Source: Acholoe squamosa (lineage: Eukaryota; Annelida; Polychaeta; Phyllodocida; Polynoidae). Taken from it: 64,000 nt of DNA. This document shows, in pieces, positions 54,812 to 64,000 of the stretch. Where the stretch lies: NCBI GenBank assembly GCA_949317995.1, contig OX439040.1, positions 77,535,972-77,599,971 of the forward strand, given 5' to 3'. The notes under the pieces are model-generated. The model was not told the DNA's origin. It saw nothing but the letters and a program-made list of their open reading frames with translations, and made no database searches. How positions within the stretch are numbered: the stretch's first letter is position 1; each line of letters starts with the position of its first letter. A program made the translations under genes and the position numbers.

Positions 54812-55056
54812 TTAACGTTTTAATGGCCACTGATGCATTGGTGCATCATGCCCATGGGTCGTCATGATGCATGAGTGCAGCCATGGTGAGAAACTTGCCA
54901 GGGCTACATTTATACATTATGCCAACTGTACAGGGTTGATACACTGCCGAAGTGCTGCAATGAAGTGCTGGCTAGCAGACTAGCTGGCACTTCATTGGTG
55001 CATCATGCCGACCAGTGTGCAGGATGCCCTCCTGCATCAGCGCCCCTTAAAGGGTA
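54812..55056. mobile_element. TTAA-family MITE copy
   Basis: It starts TTAACGTTTTAATGGCCACT and ends CAGCGCCCCTTAAAGGGTAA. One arm is of the CAGCC(A)TGG type and the other of the CCAGCACTTCATTGG type. Confidence 0.7.
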
Positions 55057-55254
55057 AAAAGCTGCTAATGAAGGATTGCTTCATGGCAATCGGTTGGCGT
55101 GATACAAATGTGCAGCGCCCTGCAGCATGGCATAGAAGCATCATGCCGAATCTCAGGGTTTGTACCAATGGGATGTCATGGTTATGATGCATGAATGCAG
55201 TCCTATCAAGCTAAATTCTCCGGGGTACTATTTACCGTGCAGGTTTGCCATGAT
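55057..55254. repeat. TTAA-family fragments leading into the minisatellite
   Basis: GTTATGATGCATGAATGCAG and GTTTGCCATGATGCACGATG are family words. The minisatellite unit begins with the last of these (GCACGATGG), so it probably arose from the arm of a family copy. Confidence 0.5.
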
Positions 55255-56345
55255 GCACGATGGACTAATGTCTGATTATTGCACGATGGACTAATGTCTG
55301 ATTATAGCATGATGGACTAATGTCTGATTATAGCATGATGGACTAATGTCTGATTATAGCATGATGGATTAATGTCTGATTATAGCATGATGGATTAATG
55401 TCTGATTATAGCATGATGGACTAATGTCTGATTATAGCATGATGGACTAATGTCTGATTATAGCATGATGGACTAATGTCTGATTATAGCATGATGGACT
55501 AATGTCTGATTATAGCATGATGGATTAATGTCTGATTATAGCATGATGGACTAATGTCTGATTATAGCATGATGGACTAATGTCTGATTATTGCACGATG
55601 GACTAATGTCTGATTATAGCATGATGGATTAATGTCTGATTATAGCATGATGGACTAATGTCTGATTATAGCATGATGGACTAATGTCTGATTATAGCAT
55701 GATGGACTAATGTCTGATTATAGCATGATGGACTAATGTCTGATTATAGCATGATGGATTAATGTCTGATTATAGCATGATGGATTAATGTCTGATTATA
55801 GCACGATGGACTAATGTCTGATTATTGCACGATGGACTAATGTCTGATTATAGCATGATGGATTAATGTCTGATTATAGCATGATGGATTAATGTCTGAT
55901 TATAGCATGATGGACTAATGTCTGATTATAGCATGATGGACTAATGTCTGATTATTGCACGATGGACTAATGTCTGATTATAGCATGATGGATTAATGTC
56001 TGATTATAGCATGATGGACTAATGTCTGATTATAGCATGATGGACTAATGTCTGATTATAGCATGATGGACTAATGTCTGATTATAGCATGATGGACTAA
56101 TGTCTGATTATAGCATGATGGACTAATGTCTGATTATAGCATGATGGATTAATGTCTGATTATAGCATGATGGACTAATGTCTGATTATAGCATGATGGA
56201 CTAATGTCTGATTATAGCATGATGGACTAATGTCTGATTATAGCACGATGGACTAATGTCTGATTATAGCATGATGGACTAATGTCTGATTATAGCATGA
56301 TGGACTAATGTCTGATTATAGCATGATGGACTAATGTCTGATTAT
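55255..56345. repeat. 26-bp minisatellite, about 42 units
   Basis: The unit reads GCATGATGGACTAATGTCTG + ATTATA. Variation is limited to three places: GCATG/GCACG, GGACT/GGATT and ATTATA/ATTATT. The length of 1,091 bp equals 42 units minus one base, so there are no internal indels. GCACG units recur in clusters (units 1-2, 14, 22-23, 28, 39), which suggests block duplication. Confidence 0.95.
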
Positions 56346-56640
56346 GTCCTATCAACCTTCACAACATTAAAGGGTTACTCCTGTCCAGATGTAAACAACA
56401 AAATATGTACTTTACAGTCATTCTGGTCGGATTTACCTGCACTGCGCTGAACCGGATATGCACCTAGAGAAGTATGGATGGACTAGATGAGGAGCAGGGG
56501 TTGGTCTGGAGGTCGATGGGTGGAAGGGCAGGAGTCGTTTGAGGATTTGTGGGGGATGGGGGGGGAGGGTAAGAGGGCAGTTGTAAGGGTCTCTTACTCT
56601 CCTTTACCCCCATAAGGGCCAAAGGAGGCTTCAAATGTCC
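56346..56640. other. Spacer
   Basis: Nothing recognised except a G-rich run at about 56550-56570. Confidence 0.4.
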
Positions 56641-56911
56641 TAGGTTGCCATGACTACAGTGCCATGATGCACCAATACAGACTGAGTCTATTCACCAGCA
56701 CTTCATTGCAGGATCATGCCGACCCTCCAGGAGTATATCGACCCTTTTATGGGCCGCTGATGCATTAATGCTCATCGGTCATCATGATGCACCAATGAAG
56801 TGCTGGGGAGACAGCTCACATGAAGTGCTGCAAGCAGTCCTGCCAGCACTTCATTGGTGCAACATGACGACCCATGGGCATTAATGCATCAGTGGCCCTG
56901 TTGGGTCGATG
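56641..56911. repeat. Two joined TTAA-family parts
   Basis: The first part (to about 56740) ends in GACCCTCCAGGAGTATATCG. The second begins ACCCTTTTATGGGCCGCTGA and ends AATGCATCAGTGGCCC. Confidence 0.6.
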
Positions 56912-57245
56912 CATGCACCATTTGCCTTGGGTTCATGAATGCATCATACCATAGTTATATGGAATTTGGCGTGGTGCATGACTGTACTCGCCAGGAATTC
57001 ATTTACCAATTATGGTTAGTAGTCATGATGCATGAGTGCAGCCCTGGCGGGGGGAAATTCACTCATGGAAGGGGGGGTCGGCATAAATTCATGATTCCAA
57101 CACCAATGCTGCATCCATGCATCATACCAACCGTACAGGTTTGATGCACCCCGGAGGGTCAGCATGATGCTGCGATGTTGTGCACTGGTTCGTAGGCTCG
57201 ATACACATGATGCGCTCCACCAATAGCCGTCCTCAAAGGGCGGGA
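56912..57245. repeat. Eroded TTAA-family copies
   Basis: Words such as GTCATGATGCATGAGTGCAG, GCATCCATGCATCATACCAA and GGAGGGTCAGCATGATGC occur out of their usual spacing. Confidence 0.5.
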
Positions 57246-57335
57246 CACATCAGAGGCTGGACCAATCAATGCCTGCTGCCTGCTTCTCTCTGCCCTATTG
57301 TAGAAGGGTATCAGATTTCGTGAAAGGTACTGAGT

Positions 57336-57514
57336 GTAACCCTTTAGATGCATTAGTGCATCATGTTCAATGGTCGGCATGATGCGCCAATGAAGTGCTG
57401 GTGAGACTGCTCACCAGCATTTCATCGGAACGTCATGCCAACCCTCTGGGAATGCATCACCCCTTTTGGGTCGGTATGATGCATGAATTGATGGCTCAGT
57501 GGCCCTTAGAGGGT
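57336..57514. mobile_element. TTAA-family MITE copy, shortened
   Basis: It starts GTAACCCTTTAGATGCATTA and ends CTCAGTGGCCCTTAGAGGGT. It has only one complete arm. Confidence 0.6.
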
Positions 57515-58194
57515 CCTCAATAAGGGGCAGAGCTCTGTGCGCATGTTTTAGTAATATTGATTCAACAACCGACAAAGTTTGCCACTTTTACAGGACTGGG
57601 GCAGGGTTGAGGCATTTTTAGACCTAATCTTATTCTCCTTCTGCTTCTCCCATTGATTTGTTCAGCTGTATTCGTTGCCAAGGATTAAATCATAGAGAAG
57701 TGACAAAGAAATTTCTTTGTGTGATTTAAGAAAATTTGTTTCATCATTTTCGTTCGTTTATCATTATGGTCATTATCTTTTGTCTTATTTAGTCATTTAT
57801 TTATTTGCAGAATACAGTCGTACAAAGATCTAATTCCAAATTAGTATGCTTCATACTTATGAGTGTGTAGATCATATTATAGGAAAAAATATGTTCTTAA
57901 ATAATGGCATCAGTTCGCCAAGTCTATAATAGTTGTCTAGTTAAAAATATTGAATTTCGTTCAATAGATATTTAAAACATTATAACTCTGTCTAGACTGA
58001 ATTATCAACAAAAGTAAACAGTAAAAAGAAATAAGAAAAAAATAAAATAAAATAAAGAAAACAAAAGGCAGTAAATCCCACCTACAAAGAATTGTCAAAG
58101 ACAAAGACTAAAAGTACCTACTTCATGCAATAAGACGATGCAAAAAAACACCTCCCTATGGTGAGCTATAGCATGTAGACGTCTTTAACCCCTT
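57515..58194. other. Unassigned AT-rich DNA
   Basis: A-rich stretch at about 58020-58070; nothing else recognised. Confidence 0.4.
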
Positions 58195-58423
58195 AAGGGC
58201 CGCTGATGCATTAATGCATTATGCCCATTGATCGTCATGATGCACCAATGATGCTCCAATGATGTGCTGGCAGAACTACTCGCCAGCACATCATTGGAGC
58301 ATCATACCTACCCTAAGGGACTGAGTGTATTGACCCTGATGCAACTCACCAGGGCTACATTCATGTATCATGACGACCAAAGAGCAGAATGTATTAATGC
58401 ATTAGCGGTCCTACAAGGGTTAA
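58195..58423. mobile_element. TTAA-family MITE, complete with TTAA on both sides
   Basis: It begins TTAACCCCTTAAGGGCCGCT and ends GCGGTCCTACAAGGGTTAA. It is one of the two cleanest copies and shows that the flanking tetranucleotide is TTAA at both ends. Confidence 0.75.
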
Positions 58424-58743
58424 TGCGCTATCCAGTCCATAAAGGGGCACTGACAGGAGCTCTATATATCATCTTCTAGACACACAAAGTGTATATATGG
58501 GACAACTTCTATCTGACAGCACGTCTTATAAATATATACCTGGACGTGCGGAATTCCTCTAGCCATGTCTAGACGGGCCGCGGTTAGACAGGACATACCA
58601 CCGTGAAACTATATCAAACGTGACTAGTATGGCGGCAAATATTAGCTGAGACACCGTCCTGTCGTCTGCTTACACTATTCGCATCTTGTCGGATGCTCCT
58701 CGGCCATGCTCGGCCGCCGAGCTGTAAGCAAACAGTTTTCTGT

Positions 58744-58976
58744 TTAACCCTTTAAAGGCAGCATGCTACCTTTATATAGGCTTATTTTCTTTTGTCTTCA
58801 TGATGCACTAATGCAGTGCTGCAGGACTTCAATGATGCATCATGACAGGGTGTGTAGGGTCGGTTCGATGCGTGAATGCAGCCCTGGCGAGTTACTCGCT
58901 AGGGTTGCATTCATGCACAATGACGACCAACAGTTATAGAATGACTTAATGCTTCATATGCTTTATAAAGGATTTA
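58744..58976. mobile_element. TTAA-family MITE copy
   Basis: It starts TTTAACCCTTTAAAGGCAGC; the second arm is GTGAATGCAGCCCTGGCGAG / CTCGCTAGGGTTGCATTCAT. The right end is eroded and abuts the next copy. Confidence 0.6.
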
Positions 58977-58977
58977 A

Positions 58978-59231
58978 AAACCCTTTAAGAGCCGCTGATG
59001 CATTAATGCATCATGCCCACTGGTCATCATAATGCACGAATGCAGCACTAGCTGACAAGTAACTCACCAGGGCTACATTCATACCGCCCTGGCAGTGGCA
59101 ATACACTCCTGGAGGGTCGTCAAGATGCGCCAATGAGGTGCTGGTGAGCAGTCTCACCAGCACTTCATTGGTGCATCATGATGACCAATGGGCATGATGC
59201 ATTAATGTATCAGCGGCTCTTAAAGGGTTTA
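58978..59231. mobile_element. TTAA-family MITE copy
   Basis: It starts AACCCTTTAAGAGCCGCTGA and ends TATCAGCGGCTCTTAAAGGG. It combines one CAGGGCTACATTCAT-type arm with one CCAGCACTTCATTGG-type arm. Confidence 0.7.
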
Positions 59232-60339
59232 GGAACAAAGCCCTGCCCCCTCCCCCTCCCCTCACATAGCCAGACCGCCAATCATCTCTCTGCCAAGCAA
59301 CTGTGCACACATTTAGATGGCCAAGTGGTGCGGAAAGGGAATAAACAATAAAGGCAATATCTGCCCCATCCGAACTCCTCCTCCTCCTCCTCTTCCTCCA
59401 GCACCGCAGGCTCAACAAGTGGTGGTGGTTGTGGCTGTGGTTGGAGGCACCCATCTATTGCTTTAAACCCATTAAGGGCTGCTGATACATTCATGCATCA
59501 TGCCCATTGTTTGTCATGATGCTTGGATGCAGCCCTGTCCAGGGGCTACATTCATGCATCATGACAACCCACCAGAGTCGATGAGACATTGATATGATTC
59601 TTCTGAATTCTGTGGAAGTTTTAGGTATATTGCAGTTCATATATATTGCATCTCATACCAAGCAAATGGATTAGAAATTGGCATGATGCTAAAGATGCAG
59701 TGCTGGTGAGTAGAGCATATGGGTTAGAGGTATTACATTGGGGGGGAGGGAGATATGTGGAGTTACAAGCAGACTTGTCAGCACTGTATTGAAGCATTGA
59801 GCTTCCAATCTGTACTCTAAAAGAAGCTGCTGAATTTACAAGTTCTCCTCCTAAAACTAAAGGGGGCACCACCATAATCATATTGCAGTGAGGCAGTGTA
59901 GTTTCTGCAATGAAGACAGAGGTGGCAATACTGTGGTACAAGGAATCTCCGTGAAAATTATGATGGACCTTAGGGAACTTTGAGACAAGGATTTTGCTGC
60001 TATTACAACTGCATTTATTTTTCCAGTATGTAAAATCCTCAGTGCCTCAAGGTGATGCACAGATGTATCTTTTCCTGGCATGATGCACCAATGAAGTTCT
60101 GGCTAGGCTGCTTGCCAGCACTTCATTGGTACATCATGGAGTTGATACATCTGGGAGTGTACCAACCCCACAGGGAAACAAATGGGCATGATGCACTCCA
60201 GCAATAGCGGCCCTTAAATGATTTCAGCACCAAGTCACCTGGAAAGTTTGTGTTCAGAATAAAAAGGTCTACTCCCTGTCTGCTGTGTGTAGTTGTGTAA
60301 CAGCTCTCTGCGCATGGTGTATGAATGACTTAGCTGCCC
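59232..60339. other. Mixed spacer with family fragments
   Basis: Family fragments lie at about 59463-59575 and 60078-60222. Between them is unassigned sequence with a CTCCTCCTC run at about 59375. No gene is supported. Confidence 0.45.
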
Positions 60340-60591
60340 TTAACCCTTGAAGGGCTGCTGATGCATTAATGAATCATGCCCGTTGGTCGTCATGATGCAC
60401 CAATGAAGTGCTGGTGAGATTGCTTGCCAGCACCTCATTGGAGCATCATGCTGACCCTCCGGGAGTATATGTATCAACCCCGTAGGGTCGGCATGAAGTG
60501 CCTGCGAGACTGCTCGCCAGCACTTCATTGGTGCATCATGACGATCATTGGGCATGATGCATTAATGCATCAGCGCCTGTTAAAGAGTTAA
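60340..60591. mobile_element. TTAA-family MITE, complete reference copy
   Basis: It begins TTAACCCTTGAAGGGCTGCT and ends CAGCGCCTGTTAAAGAGTTAA. It has two CCAGCAC(C/T)TCATTGG arms and a central GACCCTCCGGGAGTATATGT / CAACCCCGTAGGGTCGGCAT palindrome. It is a good seed for a consensus. Confidence 0.78.
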
Positions 60592-62080
60592 GGTGCTACA
60601 TCACTATATCACCTGGAGAGTCTATGTACAGTATAAAAAGGTCTACTCTAGGTCTGTGTAGGTTGTGTAACAGCTCTCTGTGGTTTGGCAAGAAGCACAA
60701 GGCATGTCTACTGACAACACGGAGGTATCTAAAACACTACTCTCTGTCTGCCAACCCTGTCAGGGATGCAGAGTGATTTAACCTTTAAAGGTTACATAGT
60801 AAATTAATGCATTATGCCTACTGGTCGTTATGATCAATGAACGCAGGAATGTCTTCAAAATGACAAGCAGTTTTATGGTAAGATTGGGAAAAGGATTTCA
60901 CGGCTATTGTTGCAGAGATTCCTTGAACCACAGTGCTCTACTGGGGGCCTCATTGTAGATAAAAAAAAACTGTTGCAATGCATAGCAACCACTGGTCAGT
61001 GTTATGAGAATGCCTGGTAGATGCCACAGGTATTTTCTTAGAGTGTGCATTTATAATCAAGGCAATCTATAAGCCATAGTGTATCAAATTACCCTTCAGA
61101 ATCAGACTGTACAGCATAGAATTGACCAGACCCTCCCCCACCACCTCGTAGCTAGGATAACGAGATTTGAAATACTTTATTGACTGTATCATGTACCTAA
61201 TGTGGGATAGAGTGAATAAAGTAGATTCTGGAACTGCAATCTATTTACTCCTATCTTATCTGGTAGACTGTAGGTGAATTTTCAAAGTACTCTTTCCAGG
61301 AAAATGAACCTGTCAAAACTACCAGCTGGTATCTCAATTCAACTTGGTCGTAATAGTCAGAAGGTGGTGCCACTATGTCCATGGAGACCACTGCTACTAA
61401 TGGCTGATTGGACTTGATTGCCCTTTACAGTATTATATCATACCTCTAGGTGGCATCAGCTCTCAGCATGTTCCCTGTCTAAGGAGGATATTTCAAATAG
61501 AACAAATAAGTCCCCAGAACACAAATGTGACACAACATATTGCTATGAATCAAAGGTTATGTTGATTAATTAGTGGGGTGCCTATGTATTGATGGGGGTT
61601 CAATGGGGGTGGTCTATAATAGTTAACCAGTTACACCTTAATCCTACCAGAAAAAAAGTTTCCCAGGTCAGAGAGAAATGTGGGTGTTATCAATCATTTC
61701 CCTGTCTAAAATGACCCTTTTATTAAATGAACTAATTGCAACTTTACATGATCATTAGGATTTAGACCCCTCCTGTACTACTGATATGCTATAATGTGCC
61801 CTGCATCCACTAGAGACAGTCCAGGGCATGTGTAAAGTTAAGGTCTTTAGCACTGTGACACAGATGCAAACGTTAAGTGAAGAGCTGTCCACCCTACTCT
61901 CAGGACATGCCCTCCCTGTCTGCTTCTTCTAGTTCCGTCTTTGGAGAGCGGCCAATCCGGACATGTGAGCAAGGCCTCATTGTGTTCTATCTGTCATGTT
62001 AGCCTCAGCAAAAAGGGATTCATCTACTTGTAGTCTATTCATGAGGCAGTGACAAAGCACTTTCTGCTGCATAACCATTT
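60592..62080. other. Unassigned DNA
   Basis: The start resembles 60222-60300 (CACCTGGA(A/G)AGT, AAAAAGGTCTACTC), a local duplication. The rest is low-copy; no gene is supported. Confidence 0.4.
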
Positions 62081-62226
62081 AAAGGACGATTTGATCGATA
62101 ATGATCATCGGTCGGCATGATGCATGAATGCAGCCCTGGTGAGTAACTCACCAGGGCTGCATGAATGCAGCACAGATCAGTAGGTCCACCAGCACTACAT
62201 CATGATGCTAAATGGACATCTTGCCT
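62081..62226. repeat. TTAA-family copy interrupted by the element at 62227
   Basis: It contains GCATGATGCATGAATGCAGC and CACCAGGGCTGCATGAATGC. Family sequence resumes after 62482 and ends GCAGTCCTGAAAGGGGTTA. Confidence 0.6.
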
Positions 62227-62482
62227 TACACTGAAAACATGGAAGTTCCAAAACTAGTCAGCGGTGACCACTTTAGGTCCTCAGGTTGACAATACCTAAA
62301 ACTACAACTTTAGGTAGTCAAAATGACTGTCAGTATCGTCATCCTAACGACTCAGGTCATCAGGATGAAGACCTAAATTCGTCATTTTGACAATCTAAAG
62401 TTGTAGTTTTAGGTATTGTCAACTTGAGGACCTAAAGTGGTCACCACTGACTAGTTTCGGATCTTCCATGTTTTCAGTGTAA
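62227..62482. mobile_element. 256-bp near-complete palindrome (MITE)
   Basis: It starts TTACACTGAAAACATGGAAG and ends with the exact reverse complement. Inner matches continue (AAACTAGTCAG, GACCACTTTAGGTCCTCA, CAATACCTAAAACTACAACT), so nearly the whole element folds on itself with a small centre near 62345. TA at the borders suggests a TA target. A relative lies at 50358. Confidence 0.8.
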
Positions 62483-62499
62483 TGCACAATGCAGTCCTG

Positions 62500-63490
62500 A
62501 AAGGGGTTATAGTGTCCAAGTATTCTTTACGGACCTATCTACTGATCTGGTCCGAGATACATATCTGCCTTCTGTTACAGTCTTTGTGTTGCTCTCTGCT
62601 GCATTTCCAAGTTATTCGGATTTATCATAACATGTTTGGCTTTAGAACAAATGGGTAGCTGGTGTGATATGCAGTTGAATCTGCCAGTCATACTTGTAAA
62701 ACTGAGTAGTCAACCACATAATTGTAATACAGTAAAGGTGTGTAGAAATGAGGCCCTACGTGGCAATACATTATACACTGTGGTACAAGGAATCTCAATG
62801 AGAATAATGGTGAAATGCTTGTCCGAAAGTTGCCAAAGATTCAACCTCTTTTTTAAGACTTCTCGTTTTTGGCCTATCTACTTTTTTAAATCTACAATGT
62901 TGCGACTTTGCTCTCATCTAGCATCTACTCATTTTAGTGCCTCTGCTACTTTGTAGTCATACTCACCTTTTGTATTACCATATTTTTATGCATAACATTA
63001 ACATTCCAATCATATCTGATATTTTGAGCTGGAGGGTGGATAACATGGACAGCATTTGGAAAAGGTTAGGAAACTAACCCTCCCCCAATTTTCACCATAT
63101 TGTATTATCATAAATAATAAGTCATAAACAGGTTTATGAAGTAATATTGAGGGATAGCATGCACTGATGTATATTTAGCATTTAGTTCAATTCTAAAGTT
63201 ATTTTCTACATCATGGCTCATTTTGCATTCATTTCAATTTTAGTTTTTTTCCCTCTATCATAATGGCTGAAGGAGACCATAAAATAAATGTGTCGAAGTT
63301 CAATATTCTTAATATCAAACGTGATTCTGTGGACATATATATCACAGACTAAACCTTACTGTCAATACTGTGTGGGAAATCCTATGTTGTATTTGTGTAA
63401 AAATACACACAGTGTCTTATCCATGGGAGCACCTGGTCTCAAAAAGTAGTTGAGGCACTACTATTGAGACAATAGGTCAGCTGGATCCAA
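62500..63490. other. Unassigned AT-rich DNA
   Basis: Nothing recognised. Confidence 0.4.
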
Positions 63491-63773
63491 GCAGCCCTTT
63501 CTAGGCACTATAGTACATTAATGCATCATGTCCATTGGTCATCAAGATGCATGAATGCAGACCTGGCGAGTAACTCCTAATAAGTGCTGGCAAGCAGACT
63601 CACCAGCACTGCATTCTCGCGGGCACCATATTCATGCATTACATGTTTACGGAGTTATTCACTCCTTAAGGTTCAGCATGATACATAACGAGGTGCCGGC
63701 TGGCGAGCAGAATTGCCAGAACTTCTGCAAATTGGCAGTCAATGCCACCATATCAATACAGTCCAGCATTGGC
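63491..63773. repeat. Eroded TTAA-family copies
   Basis: It contains TACATTAATGCATCATGTCC, GATGCATGAATGCAGACCTG and TAAGTGCTGGCAAGCAGACT; borders are unclear. Confidence 0.5.
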
Positions 63774-64000
63774 AACCCTTTAAGGGCCACTGATGCATTA
63801 ATGCATCATGCCCATTGGTCTCCATGATGCAGCAATGAGGTGCTGGTGACAGTACTCACCAGCACTTCATTTGAGCATCATGCTGACCCTACGGGGCTTA
63901 TACTCATACTCCCAGAGGGTCGTCATGATGCTCCAATGAAGTGCTGGTTAGCAGTCTCACCAGCACTTTTTCGGTGCATCATGACGACCAATGAGCATGA
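63774..64000. mobile_element. TTAA-family MITE copy, cut by the window end
   Basis: It starts ACCCTTTAAGGGCCACTGAT and runs through both CCAGCACTT arms to GACGACCAATGAGCATGA at the edge. Confidence 0.72.

Noticed and set aside
55255..56345. CRISPR-like array
   Set aside because: The units are head-to-tail without unique spacers, in a eukaryotic context; it is a minisatellite.

Overview
The window reads as repeat-rich, intron-scale or intergenic DNA from a multicellular animal, most likely a marine invertebrate. It has no operons. It carries a full-length Ty3/gypsy-class LTR retroelement, tRNA-derived SINE-like heads, a DIRS/Ngaro-type tyrosine recombinase, many short TIR elements, TA microsatellites and a minisatellite. 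The species cannot be fixed from the sequence. No host gene could be supported; nearly every convincing coding region belongs to a mobile element.

Region 1 (1-5627): low-copy AT-rich DNA with a few palindromic miniature elements. Region 2 (5628-21582): one complete LTR retroelement of 15,955 bp. It has two 1,346-bp LTRs with five differences seen by eye, a perfect 6-bp target duplication (AATGTA), a candidate primer-binding site and a polypurine tract. Its order is leader with a 20-bp tandem array, gag, a -1 frameshift signal, protease, RT, RNase H, integrase, a gap with small ORFs, an envelope gene of the baculovirus-F/errantivirus type, a further ORF in frame after the env stop, an antisense ORF of 159 codons, and a repeat-filled AT-rich 3' region. 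It looks young. One single-base frame break at the start of RT probably makes this copy defective, unless it is a sequence error. The element inserted into a copy of the palindromic TTAA family that fills the rest of the window.

Region 3 (about 24.7-47.6 kb): about five tandem, partly degenerate copies of a unit of about 4.4-4.6 kb. The first copy is interrupted by a minus-strand tyrosine-recombinase element. The fourth is interrupted by a 3.9-kb element with long inverted repeats. Region 4 (47.6-64 kb): dense copies of the TTAA palindromic family, a 26-bp minisatellite with about 42 units, long TA runs, and one GC-richer stretch (52.0-53.5 kb) with ETS/CTCF/YY1-like words that may be a promoter or boundary element.

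The best candidates for undescribed biology are inside the LTR element: a gag whose zinc knuckle is replaced by an RGG plus Asn/Ser/Tyr-rich tail, a compact gag-pol frameshift signal, an ORF behind the env stop codon with a 28-bp perfect palindrome, and a GC-rich antisense ORF between env and the 3' LTR. All coordinates come from reading the sequence; no homology search or folding program was run.
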